Under the pieces are notes generated by a model. The model was not told where the DNA came from. It worked only from the letters and a program-made list of their open reading frames with translations, and searched no databases. Position numbers and translations under genes: made by a program. A stretch of DNA of 49,718 bases from a virus: positions 1-49,718 of the IMG/VR virus record IMGVR_UViG_3300031749_000453; one strand, 5' to 3'. Positions 32,705-40,235 of the stretch are shown here, one piece after another. Each line of letters starts with the position of its first letter. Position 1 is the stretch's first letter.

Positions 32705-34019
32705 CGCTCAACCTCGGCTCCAACCCCATGTCTGCCATTCGCTGCAAACAGACTGCCACATACTTAGGCTCTATTTCCATGCCGTAGCAGACACGCCCAG
32801 TCTGCTCAGCGGCGACCATCGTCGTGCCGGAGCCGAGGAAAGGATCGTATATTAGTTCCCCAGCGAGGCTGGAGTTGCAAATCAGCCGCTCGATCAGAGC
32901 GACCGGTTTCATCGTCGGATGCATAGCCGAGACCTGCGGCCTATCGAATTCGAGCACGCTTGTTTGGAATCCCCCATAGAACTTATGACCCCCGTCCTTC
33001 CACGCGTACAGAATCGGCTCATGTTTGTAGGCATAATCCACACGGCCGAGAACGTGATTGTTCTTCAGCCATATCAGCTCATGGCGGGGCTCAATGCCAG
33101 CTCCCATCATCATCATCATCATCTGGTCACCGCCCTGCGGCATGAAACAGTACACTGCCGCGCCTGCATCCATAACTGCCGCCATTTCGTGGAATGCCAA
33201 CCTCCAGAGCGTCTGTACGCCCTCCTTCGTTCCGTGGTCTCCTGCTATCGGACTCTGAATACGATTGCCCGGGGCAATCGTATTCAGGAAGGCATTCTTA
33301 TCGGCGTACTCCACTCCATACGGAGGATCGGTGACCACCAATCGCGCCAACTTTCCGCCCATCAGCCGCGCCACGTCCTCAGCAGTCGTGCTATCCCCGC
33401 ACATCAGCCTATGCGCCTGTCCCGGCACCGTTTTGCTCGGTATCTCCCACAACTGCCCACGCTCGGTCTGCCATTTCTGCCGCAACTCCTCAGCCCGATC
33501 AACCTGCGGCCCGAGGTCCTCTGGCGCCTGTGCCTTGCCATACTCAAGCCCACTTTTCTCCGCCAGTTCCGCCAGCATCGTCTGGACCGCCTCATCGCCA
33601 GTCGAGACCTCGCGCAACAGTTCATCCAGCTTCCGACCATCCGCCGTGGCCATCGCTCCGATGGGATCAAGCGTTGCCAGTATCAGTTTTTCCTCGGCCT
33701 CCGACAGGTCAACCTGCATGTACGGCACCGGGGTGTCGTCCCCCTCCCTGAACGCCAGCTCCACCCGAAGATGGCCAACAATCAGGTTGCCAGTCCGGAC
33801 ATTCTCCACGACCTGCTGCACCCACCCGACCTCGGCCAGTACGCCGGTCAGCGCCTGCTGCTGCGCCTTCGCGTGTATCCGCCAGTTATTGGGGTTGGCC
33901 AGGAACTCAGACGCTGGCTTTACCCCATGGCCGACTATCCGGTTGCGCCAGGATGGCTCAGTTTGATTGCGTCGTTTGCGCCTCTGTAATTCTGTAATCT
34001 GAGACATTGTCATTCCCAT
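32697..34019 (-). CDS. ParB-like plus N4/N6 DNA methyltransferase fusion
   Basis: This is a protein of about 440 residues. The N-terminal 140 residues are ParB/Srx-like (NWRIHAKAQQQALTGVL, NLIVGHLRVELA). The methylase has VVTDPPYGVEY (catalytic motif IV), then YDPFLGSGTTMVAAEQTG (SAM-binding motif I), which is the order of the beta class. A run of six methionines lies between them. It should methylate phage or host DNA to evade restriction. It is the first gene after the late promoter/leader. The start is uncertain among ATGs at 34019, 34013 and 34007. Confidence 0.85.
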   Translation of the reverse strand: MGMTMSQITELQRRKRRNQTEPSWRNRIVGHGVKPASEFLANPNNWRIHAKAQQQALTGVLAEVGWVQQVVENVRTGNLIVGHLRVELAFREGDDTPVPYMQVDLSEAEEKLILATLDPIGAMATADGRKLDELLREVSTGDEAVQTMLAELAEKSGLEYGKAQAPEDLGPQVDRAEELRQKWQTERGQLWEIPSKTVPGQAHRLMCGDSTTAEDVARLMGGKLARLVVTDPPYGVEYADKNAFLNTIAPGNRIQSPIAGDHGTKEGVQTLWRLAFHEMAAVMDAGAAVYCFMPQGGDQMMMMMMGAGIEPRHELIWLKNNHVLGRVDYAYKHEPILYAWKDGGHKFYGGFQTSVLEFDRPQVSAMHPTMKPVALIERLICNSSLAGELIYDPFLGSGTTMVAAEQTGRVCYGMEIEPKYVAVCLQRMADMGLEPRLSDG

Positions 34020-34068
34020 TTTTTCCGGGTGTCCACACTGCCCCACACCGCTCGCAGCGGATTTTCAT
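33958..34068 (-). CDS. Possible 36-residue Com-like zinc-ribbon peptide
   Basis: An ATG at 34068 opens a short frame that begins MKIRCERCGAVWTPGKNGND and overlaps the methylase start in another frame. MKxIRCxxC is how the Mu Com protein begins, and Com activates translation of the Mu mom modification gene. Only half of a zinc site is present and the ribosome binding site is weak, so this may be chance or a remnant. Confidence 0.25.
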   Translation of the reverse strand: MKIRCERCGAVWTPGKNGNDNVSDYRITEAQTTQSN

Positions 34069-34079
34069 CGCATCCCAAA

Positions 34080-34166
34080 CAAAAAGCCGCCAACACATCC
34101 CGCACGGTCTCGGAACGTCGGCGGCCTAGGTGACGGTTTCCCGCCAGATCAGCCAGGTTTTTTGTA
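34080..34166 (-). ncRNA. Structured late leader RNA (GNRA hairpin then terminator)
   Basis: From the predicted start near 34166, a leader of about 87 nt runs to the T-tract at 34081-34085. It contains a 6-bp stem capped by a GAAA tetraloop (TGGCGG-GAAA-CCGTCA, 34131-34146), then the terminator stem. No reading frame of use lies in it. Its arrangement suits an antitermination or attenuation element controlling the late operon. Confidence 0.55.
34081..34125 (-). terminator. Rho-independent terminator in the late leader
   Basis: On the minus strand GCCGCCGACGT pairs with GTGTTGGCGGC (11 bp including three G-U pairs, loop of 18 nt) and is followed directly by TTTTTG. It lies before the methylase gene, so full late expression would need read-through. 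Confidence 0.7.
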
Positions 34167-34172
34167 GGCTCA

Positions 34173-34201
34173 AGTATACCACTAACTAGACACGCTATCA
34201 A
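34173..34201 (-). promoter_or_regulatory. Late promoter TTGATA-N17-TATACT
   Basis: A near-consensus -35 (34196-34201) and -10 (34173-34178) at 17-bp spacing point leftward, into the methylase-terminase-head-tail-lysis operon. It is the only good promoter noticed at the head of the 26-kb late block. Confidence 0.65.
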
Positions 34202-34237
34202 GCCTCCGCCCTCTCCAACTGATGGAACTGTGAACAG

Positions 34238-34426
34238 TTACGCCCTCTCTGCCTCCTTCCGGCTATCGAACGCCTGCACCGAAATGGTACCGTGTTCGAC
34301 GACAATTGCCAGCCAGCGGTTGCAGCGGCAATGCAATAGCCGCCCATCGGAGCCCGGCCGGTACTCGCCGGCTAGGCGTCCGCACGATGGACAATGCACC
34401 TCGATGCGGCGTTCGATGCTAGTCAA
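34238..34426 (-). CDS. Zinc-ribbon small protein
   Basis: This 62-residue protein has two half-sites: EVHCPSCGRLAGEY and LLHCRCNRWL, i.e. C-x2-C and C-x-C. The layout suits a Com-like or general zinc ribbon. It starts with TTG at 34426 behind AAGGGGGCTCA, directly after the nuclease gene. It ends just upstream of the late promoter. The role is unknown. A regulator of the late methylase, as Com is of mom, is possible. Confidence 0.55.
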   Translation of the reverse strand: MTSIERRIEVHCPSCGRLAGEYRPGSDGRLLHCRCNRWLAIVVEHGTISVQAFDSRKEAERA

Positions 34427-34438
34427 TGAGCCCCCTTC

Positions 34439-34744
34439 TCATGGTCTCTCCAGTCTGGTTTCGGTAGGCTCGGGAGCCACGGGAAGTGCCCCGATTGCTC
34501 GAAGCGCTTCATCGACCGTTCTAACCACAGTTCCACTGCCGCGCCACTCTTGCCACCAGGCCCACTCGTCAGTGGTGAGCCTGCCTTTGGCGGTCTTGAT
34601 TTCCAGGACGTACGTTTGACCGCGGAAGCCCACGAGGAGATCGGGGCATCCGTGGCCAACCTCATAGAGCATGATCACTGAGGCCCCCACTTGTCGCAGC
34701 GCGGCGACGATCTCGCGCTGGTTGGTGTCTACCCGCTTAGGCAC
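34439..34744 (-). CDS. VRR-NUC domain nuclease
   Basis: This 101-residue protein matches stand-alone phage VRR-NUC proteins. REIVAALRQVGASVIMLYEV is followed by the active-site series GCPDLLVGF (Asp) and TYVLEIK (Glu-x-Lys), with a C-terminal helix WAWWQEWRG. The family cleaves branched DNA such as Holliday junctions, which helps prepare replicated DNA for packaging. Its start overlaps the preceding gene by 8 bp. Confidence 0.85.
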   Translation of the reverse strand: MPKRVDTNQREIVAALRQVGASVIMLYEVGHGCPDLLVGFRGQTYVLEIKTAKGRLTTDEWAWWQEWRGSGTVVRTVDEALRAIGALPVAPEPTETRLERP

Positions 34745-34979
34745 GGGCCAGTTCGCTCAGAGCGTTCTGAAGTGCCTCCAGCACCGTCGCCGCCTTGAAC
34801 ATCACCAACACCTCTTTTCTCTCCTGCGCATCGGCAATGATCTGTCCAACCGGCCCACCTCGCCAGAGCCGCTTCGTGCCAGTGCCCCACTTGCCGGGCA
34901 TTTTGAACACTACCACGGCATCAGAGCCGAGCAACGCGATTTGCCGTCTACAATGTTCGGCCATTGCCGCGAGCGTCAT
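34737..34979 (-). CDS. 80-residue early protein of unknown function
   Basis: The protein starts MTLAAMAEHCRRQIALLGSD and continues with a beta segment (AVVVFKMPGKWG), a basic loop and a C-terminal helix. The ATG at 34979 has a perfect AGGAGGAACTAAG ribosome binding site. It is the first gene after the repeat cluster at 35037-35166 and overlaps the VRR-NUC gene. No family is recognised. Confidence 0.6.
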   Translation of the reverse strand: MTLAAMAEHCRRQIALLGSDAVVVFKMPGKWGTGTKRLWRGGPVGQIIADAQERKEVLVMFKAATVLEALQNALSELARA

Positions 34980-35036
34980 CTTAGTTCCTCCTATACCTAG
35001 CCTTCACAAGTCGAAGGTGGATCGTCATCTGTTCTC

Positions 35037-35166
35037 CCCGAGTATGTGCAACGACATTAAAAGAGTTTCCGCTACCCGAGTATGTAAAACGACACTAAAA
35101 GAGTTTCCGCTACCCGAGTATGTAAAACGACATTAATAATTACTATATATGTCGTTTTACATACTC
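35037..35166. repeat. Iteron-like repeat cluster with AT-rich centre (candidate replication origin)
   Basis: A 38-bp unit (CCCGAGTATGTAAAACGACA, then TTAAAAGAGTTTCCGCTA with small changes) occurs at 35037-35074 and 35075-35112. A third copy, shortened to its first 24 bp, starts at 35113. An inverted copy of GAGTATGTAAAACGACAT lies at 35149-35166. Copy three and the inverted copy make an 18-bp perfect inverted repeat around 15 AT-only-but-one bases (35134-35148). The helicase stop codon lies inside the inverted copy. Direct and inverted iterons beside an AT-rich stretch, next to helicase and primase genes, suit an origin or a multi-site operator. Confidence 0.7.
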
Positions 35167-37211
35167 CCTTGACCCCGCCTCGGAACGATGCCTTTCGCCG
35201 GTTTCCCTTCTCCCCGAATCGGCAGAATATGAGCATCATCCGGCCATTGCCAGCGCTCCGGCTGGCTGTTCACCAAGTGAGAAAGATATTTGATTGCCGA
35301 GGGTCGACTTATCCCCAGCTCTCTCACAAGGTCTGCAGAGTAGAGCGGCAGTCGCTCTTGCAGGTAGAGCTCCGCCAGCGCCTCGACCTGTTCCCACTGA
35401 AACACATCTACACCCAAGGGCGCCCCCATGACTTCGCGCATTGACAGCAGTTCAGTTAGTGACAAGTCCCAGATCGGCAGGTTCTCCAGCAGCCACACGT
35501 CCACATCCCGAATGTTCAGCCGGGCCCGGTGGGCGGCCTGGATAATCTCGGCCTCTCGCAGCTGCCAAAGCACGGCGCTGAGTTCCGGGTCCGACCAGAA
35601 CCCGGCCATGGGATAGGTGCGGCCCTTTCCGTCCTCGGCAACGTAGTTGTACGACTTCTCGACGGTCGACCACGCCGTAGTGAAGGGTTCCATTCGCTCG
35701 AAGAAGATCATCTTGGCCATCTTTTCTAGCTGGAATAGTGGCGGTTGTGGGCTGCCGGCGACGATTAGCGCGTCCACATCCTCGAACCGGTTGGTACCCC
35801 GCTCGCCGTAGAAATGCCCGACGTCGGCGAACTCTCGGAACGGCGGCTCGGCGGCCTGGTGGGTGATCACTCCGACCCGTTGGTACCCCTGGTCCTGCAC
35901 GATCTTCTTCGCCACCTTGACGAGCTGCGTCAGCTTCGCAGTCGGCGTCGGTTCTCCGTCGGCCTCTTCCCGGAGCAACGTTCCTTTCCCGTTGGCACGG
36001 TCGTGAATCTGGAAGATCCGGCCCTTCATCTCGATCCGCGGGGAGAACACCTCGACGGGCCGGCCGAGAAGCGCCTCGTAGATCCTCTTAGTTCCCGTCC
36101 CGTCCAGCCACATCAAGTGTGTTGTGGCGGTGCGCCGGCTGAGCCGGTGACGCAGCAGGAGCAAGAGCTTGTGCTTCCCGACGACGATCCGGTGGGGGTA
36201 GTCCCGTCCCAAGCAGGCCGCGCATGCCTCTCGATAGAGCAACGGGAGGAACTGCTCCAGGTAGTCGTAGTCGAGGTTCTCCATGTAGTCGAGCTTCTCC
36301 CGGTTCATACGCTCGGGCTCCGTCAGGCTGCTGGCGGCCCCGGGTGCCGCCCACGGCTCAATAATCCGGCGCACCGCGTCAGCCCCGCCGATGACCATGA
36401 GCAACTCGGGCCCCTCCGCTACCGTGGTGCCTGTCTGGGCCAGCTCCTGCAGCCGCGCCAGTAGTGCCCACAGCTCCCGGTGCTCCGGGAAGCGCTTCGA
36501 CGGCAGGATGTGATGAGCAGGAATAACCTGCTCGTGGAGGAACGCCCCGATCGGTACCTCGTCACCGATCACCATGTGGAACGTGAAGGGGTGTGAGAGC
36601 GCCACGTGCTGATGCTGGCCGTAGATGATCGGTTGTGGAACGTGGTACTGCTCCAGGTAGTCGCAGGGCGTGTCAACGTCGCCCGGTCGAAGCCCACAAA
36701 CCCCGAGACAGAACGACGCCCCGTCGAAGCCCCGGGCGAGCCAGGTGGCGATCTGCTGGTGGTACCGGCAGGTGTGCTCGTCCCGCGGCAGCCACTCGTA
36801 GAACCACGCGATCGAATCCGGGTTGATCTTGTCTGCCTCGACTAGCACGTCGTTGTACAGAGCATGCCGCGGTCCCGCGTAGAGGACGCGCCGGCCCGCG
36901 CGCGCCAACTGGATCGCCAGGCGCACTGCGGCGTGGGTCTTGCCGATCCCGGGCGGTACCGTGGGGACTAAGGCGTAAATTGGTTGCGCCTCGTTCGCGT
37001 AGGCTAGCATCCTATGCCACAACTCCCTTCGGGCCTCGTCGACCGTGAGGCTCGGTTCCCGACTCCGGTCGGGCAGGTCGCAAATCCCTAGCCGTCGCCA
37101 GAGCGCCGATCTCTGCCAATCCGGCGGCTCCTCCGGCGTTCCCTCCGGGAGCGATAGATCCCCCCGCGGGCGCTCGAAGTGTCGCAATACATCCTCGAAC
37201 CCATCACGCAC
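35157..37211 (-). CDS. SF2-like helicase/ATPase
   Basis: This is a 684-residue protein. Walker A is LVPTVPPGIGKTHAAVRLA (residues about 82-100). A probable motif II is HMVIGDEVPIG (DEVP in place of DEAD). Motif VI-like IIQAAHRARLNIRD lies near residue 565. The C-terminus carries a helix-turn-helix-like segment (YSADLVRELGISRPSAIKYL). Cysteines around CRYHQQ and CGLRPGDVDTPC may bind metal. It overlaps the primase gene by 8 bp, so the two act together in phage replication. The variant motif II makes the exact family uncertain. Confidence 0.7.
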   Translation of the reverse strand: MRDGFEDVLRHFERPRGDLSLPEGTPEEPPDWQRSALWRRLGICDLPDRSREPSLTVDEARRELWHRMLAYANEAQPIYALVPTVPPGIGKTHAAVRLAIQLARAGRRVLYAGPRHALYNDVLVEADKINPDSIAWFYEWLPRDEHTCRYHQQIATWLARGFDGASFCLGVCGLRPGDVDTPCDYLEQYHVPQPIIYGQHQHVALSHPFTFHMVIGDEVPIGAFLHEQVIPAHHILPSKRFPEHRELWALLARLQELAQTGTTVAEGPELLMVIGGADAVRRIIEPWAAPGAASSLTEPERMNREKLDYMENLDYDYLEQFLPLLYREACAACLGRDYPHRIVVGKHKLLLLLRHRLSRRTATTHLMWLDGTGTKRIYEALLGRPVEVFSPRIEMKGRIFQIHDRANGKGTLLREEADGEPTPTAKLTQLVKVAKKIVQDQGYQRVGVITHQAAEPPFREFADVGHFYGERGTNRFEDVDALIVAGSPQPPLFQLEKMAKMIFFERMEPFTTAWSTVEKSYNYVAEDGKGRTYPMAGFWSDPELSAVLWQLREAEIIQAAHRARLNIRDVDVWLLENLPIWDLSLTELLSMREVMGAPLGVDVFQWEQVEALAELYLQERLPLYSADLVRELGISRPSAIKYLSHLVNSQPERWQWPDDAHILPIRGEGKPAKGIVPRRGQGSM

Positions 37212-38088
37212 TTTTCGCCTTCGTCGTCACTGCGTCGGCGAGATCGGCCTTCATTGGCGTTCCCGCGGGCCAACGGTAGAGCGTCACGTGGAGACCTGCG
37301 GTCAGCAGGTCGTTGGTGACCTTCACTCCGTTGGCCAGTCCCGCGTCGTCGTGGTCATAGACCACCAAGACCTGTTTGGGTTTCACCGCGGCGATCCTCT
37401 CGGTCCACCCTGGCAGCCACGTCGACGCCCCCTGCGAGCTCGCCACGGCGGGAATGTCCGGCCGGCGTTGCATCCAGAGCATCGCCGAGAACGGCGCTTC
37501 CGTGACGATCAGGCTGCAGCCACGGGTTAGCATTTCGGCGCCGAAGAGCGCGGGTTTGGATCCGGCCGACTGCAGCCACTTGGCGTCCGTGTCCTGCGGC
37601 AACACCGCTCGGCCCTTGAGCCCGACCAGCCGACCGTTCTCGTACACCGGGAGAATGATCCGCGGCAGGCGACACCGCGAAGCCGGCAGGACCCCATAGC
37701 CGATCCGCCAGCGGTCGATGGTGTCGCCGACGAAGCCGCGGTCCAGCAGGTAGTCCCAGGCGAAAGGCGGAATCGGCTGGAAACAGCGCGGGATCGACCG
37801 ATCCTGCTGCCAGCGAAACGAGAGGGCTGGCTTGGGCGACTTTGGTTTCGGCAGATCCCGGCCGTATCCGTCAATCAGTCTGAGGTGTTGGGCCAAACGC
37901 CTCAGACTGCCCTTCGCATCACAGGCAAAACACGCGAATCCGCGTTCCGAGAAGGAGAACGAACCGATGTGCCGGTCATCATGGTACGGGCACTGACACC
38001 AATACTCCCCCCGTCGGTCCGGCCAGAGCCGTGGGCTGATGGTTCGCTCGCGCTCGAAGTGGCGGATGATAGCGTCGAGCAGGTTCAT
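37204..38088 (-). CDS. DnaG-like primase (CHC2 zinc finger plus Toprim)
   Basis: This 294-residue protein is a short phage primase. The zinc finger is CQCPYHDD (residues 31-38) with GFACFACDAKG (50-60). The Toprim metal sites are LIVTEAPFSAM (Glu) and LVVYDHDDAG (Asp-x-Asp). PRIILPVYENGRLVGLKGRA matches the region before Toprim in DnaG-type enzymes. There is no helicase-binding C-terminal domain, so it probably relies on the neighbouring helicase. ATG at 38088. Confidence 0.9.
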   Translation of the reverse strand: MNLLDAIIRHFERERTISPRLWPDRRGEYWCQCPYHDDRHIGSFSFSERGFACFACDAKGSLRRLAQHLRLIDGYGRDLPKPKSPKPALSFRWQQDRSIPRCFQPIPPFAWDYLLDRGFVGDTIDRWRIGYGVLPASRCRLPRIILPVYENGRLVGLKGRAVLPQDTDAKWLQSAGSKPALFGAEMLTRGCSLIVTEAPFSAMLWMQRRPDIPAVASSQGASTWLPGWTERIAAVKPKQVLVVYDHDDAGLANGVKVTNDLLTAGLHVTLYRWPAGTPMKADLADAVTTKAKSA

Positions 38089-38092
38089 GGTG

Positions 38093-38161
38093 CTACCTCG
38101 TCTCGGTTCGGGATGAGGCTGCCCCGTTAAGCTCGTCCATCTGGCTTTCCGATACTGACAT
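38093..38161 (-). CDS. Possible 22-residue leader peptide before the primase
   Basis: An ATG at 38161 with GAGAGAGGGGGCAACC upstream opens a 22-codon frame (SVSESQMDELNGAASSRT) that ends five bases before the primase ATG. Good spacing and position suggest translational coupling, but the peptide is too short to judge. Confidence 0.3.
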   Translation of the reverse strand: MSVSESQMDELNGAASSRTETR

Positions 38162-38266
38162 GGTTGCCCCCTCTCTCGCAGCTATGATCGAACCCATCCA
38201 TCCAGCAGAACTCACAGACACCGTCATAGGTGATCCGCCGGCCACACTCAAAAGGGCAGATCGTCG
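38127..38266 (-). other. Cysteine-rich frame with no clear start
   Basis: A frame overlapping the end of the coiled-coil gene reads CPFECGRRITYDGVCEFCW and continues MDGFDHSCERGGNH, a possible zinc site (C-x3-C, C-x2-C). It lacks an ATG or GTG start. The nearest option is a TTG inside the upstream gene. It may be a real small gene using a rare start, or a remnant. Confidence 0.3.
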
Positions 38267-38745
38267 TTGAACTCTGGCTCGACCTTTTCCCCGGCCGCCA
38301 TCGCAACCTCCACCGCCTTTCGCAATACCCGCTGGTCTGTCGCGTCGTCGAAGGCGTTGTCGTCGGTCGCGTCGTGGTGGTCAGTCTGGACGCCAGAGCG
38401 GTCTAGCGCCTCGGCGAGTGCGGCCCTGATCCGCCATTCCTCAGCCCGCCGCTCGTCCTTGGCGTCCTCAAGGTCTGCCTCGACGGCAAGACAATCGGCT
38501 TCCATGTCCCGGACGTTCTTCAGCGCGTGCTGGTATTCGTCGTCGCAGGCGAGCGCCAACGTCAGTGCTCGCTGTCGGGTTTCAGTATTGCTGCCCAGGC
38601 CCTTGTCACCGCCGGCAGCTTCGGTAACTCGCGCCTCTGCCCTGGCCCTCGCCGTTTCCAACTCATCCCGGGCCATCTGCAGATTGATCCGCGCGCTCAC
38701 CACCTGATGCCGTAGATCCCTGATCCGCTTAAGCAACCTTTCCAT
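38248..38745 (-). CDS. Coiled-coil replication-associated protein with SSB-like acidic tip
   Basis: This 165-residue protein is almost wholly helical (LLKRIRDLRHQVVSARINLQ, then long Ala/Glu/Arg-rich helices). It ends in an acidic tail finishing EPEFNDDLPF. The last five residues mimic the conserved DDLPF-type C-terminal tip of bacterial SSB, which recruits primase, RecQ-family helicases and other partners. No OB fold is visible. ATG at 38745, AAGGAG ten bases upstream, inside the end of the ATPase gene. It lies between the RecA-fold ATPase and the primase. Confidence 0.6.
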   Translation of the reverse strand: MERLLKRIRDLRHQVVSARINLQMARDELETARARAEARVTEAAGGDKGLGSNTETRQRALTLALACDDEYQHALKNVRDMEADCLAVEADLEDAKDERRAEEWRIRAALAEALDRSGVQTDHHDATDDNAFDDATDQRVLRKAVEVAMAAGEKVEPEFNDDLPF

Positions 38746-39862
38746 CGGCCGCCTTCTCCTTGTCGTCGATTTTCCCCTTGAGGTAGTCGCTGAACTTCTC
38801 CAGTGTTTCTCTCGGGGCGTTTCCCAAAGGGGCGCTGTAGCTGAACTTGGCTGCCAGAGCCCTCTGGATCCAGTCATCCGAGACCCCAAGCCTTTTCTGG
38901 TAGCCGGCAATGAGGTCGAGGTAGTACTTGCGCTTCGCGTTCCCCATGATGTTCTCTGACTTTTTGTCGTCGACTTTCCCCTTCAGGTAGTCGTCGAACC
39001 GCACCAGCTCGGCATCAGACATTTCGTTGAGATCGGTTGGTACTCCTAATAGGTATGCGGTAGCATCGCTCATCCATTTGTCAGAGACGCCCCACTGCTT
39101 CTGGTTCTGGGCGATGCGGTCTAGGAGCTTCTGGCGCTCTGGGCTAATGAGCGGGTTGTTGGTGGCTGCCGGCGCTGCGCTAAGCCAGCCAAGGAGAATT
39201 TGCGCCAGATCCTTGCCCGGCTTGGGGATGACCTTGTCCGCAAGCGCGGGGCAACGCGTCTTGGAGATGACCATGTTGTGGTCGAGATCCATCTCACCCA
39301 CCACGTCATGCTCGTACTCTCCACCCTCCCGGGTGATTGGATTCATGCCGACCTTCTTGATGACCGTGTACCCGTTCTTGTCGATGGTCTGGATGTAGTC
39401 CATCTTCGAGCGGTACGTCACGAAGATGTGCATGTCGGCCTGGTGAATCGCCTCGATGAAGGCGTTGTGGAGGGGTGTCACGTCGGACCACGCTGCCCAG
39501 TTGTTCCCAGCCTTGTTCTTCTTCGCGAAGACGTCCAGCAGTTCCAAGCAGCCATTGTGCCCGGACCACTCGTGAGATGCCGAGTCGATGATCAGCCCGT
39601 CATAGCCTGCCATCTGGGCGCTCTTGATTGCTCCGATGTAGTTTTCCGGGTGAAAGTCGTTCAGCTCCAGGGTGTCGAAGTGGAATTGGTCGGCGTATTT
39701 GCTTAGCGAGCCGTGCTCCGTGTCGATCGCGGCGATCTTCTTGCACATCGCCGAGGCCAATGTGAGCGCCGTCCATGACTTGCCCGAGCCAGAGGGCCCC
39801 GAGATTGCCATCCGCAGCTTGGCGGCCGCCTTAGTTGCCTTGGTGAATTGGAAGTCAGCCAT
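38729..39862 (-). CDS. RecA-fold AAA ATPase (phage recombination/replication)
   Basis: This 377-residue protein has Walker A SGPSGSGKSWTAL (residues 21-33), IAAIDTEHGSLSKYAD after the first strand and Walker B GYDGLIIDSASHEWSG near 90. A RecA-like sensor region follows (MHIFVTYRSKMDY). This is the AAA_24-type phage ATPase often found beside recombination genes. The C-terminal 140 residues contain two related helical units, each ending in a SDYLKGKIDDK- or DDYLKGKVDDK-like sequence, an internal duplication. It probably loads or anneals single-stranded DNA. Confidence 0.75.
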   Translation of the reverse strand: MADFQFTKATKAAAKLRMAISGPSGSGKSWTALTLASAMCKKIAAIDTEHGSLSKYADQFHFDTLELNDFHPENYIGAIKSAQMAGYDGLIIDSASHEWSGHNGCLELLDVFAKKNKAGNNWAAWSDVTPLHNAFIEAIHQADMHIFVTYRSKMDYIQTIDKNGYTVIKKVGMNPITREGGEYEHDVVGEMDLDHNMVISKTRCPALADKVIPKPGKDLAQILLGWLSAAPAATNNPLISPERQKLLDRIAQNQKQWGVSDKWMSDATAYLLGVPTDLNEMSDAELVRFDDYLKGKVDDKKSENIMGNAKRKYYLDLIAGYQKRLGVSDDWIQRALAAKFSYSAPLGNAPRETLEKFSDYLKGKIDDKEKAADGKVA

Positions 39863-39968
39863 CGCTAAATGTCCTTTCCGACGTACATGCTAACGATCAG
39901 AGGCCTTGCCGTGTGCCTCGATGATGATCTTGACCTTGATGTCGTTGTTCACGGTATTCTGCCGTCAA

Positions 39969-40235
39969 TCAGGAATCAGCCCGGCGAGAAAAGGGCAACC
40001 GAACAGAATCGCCGCGAACACCAGCCCGGCTAGTATCTCCCGCCGGATCAGCCGTCGCCGCTTCTCCCGCTGGTACGATTCGTATTCCCAACAGTGCGAA
40101 CGCCGCATGAATCTCCTTTCTCATCTCGGCCATCTCCCGCGCTTGCCGCTGCTGCGCGAGCTCCATCCGGATGATCGCCTTACAAACCAGATCCAATGCG
40201 TCCTCGTCCACCCGAACCCGCCTCTCGCCATTCAT
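39969..40235 (-). CDS. Small helical protein
   Basis: An 88-residue protein starts MNGERRVRVDEDALDLVCKA and contains a coiled-coil helix (IIRMELAQQRQAREMAEMRK). Its N-terminus overlaps the preceding small gene by 56 bp in another frame. No family is recognised. The position is early operon, upstream of the ATPase. Confidence 0.5.
   Translation of the reverse strand: MNGERRVRVDEDALDLVCKAIIRMELAQQRQAREMAEMRKEIHAAFALLGIRIVPAGEAATADPAGDTSRAGVRGDSVRLPFSRRADS

Noticed and set aside
35037-35112. CRISPR-like direct repeats
   Set aside because: The 38-bp copies abut with no spacers, a third copy is truncated and one is inverted. No cas gene is present.
39890-39952. 20-codon frame between two early genes (GTG start)
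   Set aside because: It has no ribosome binding site and is too short to support.
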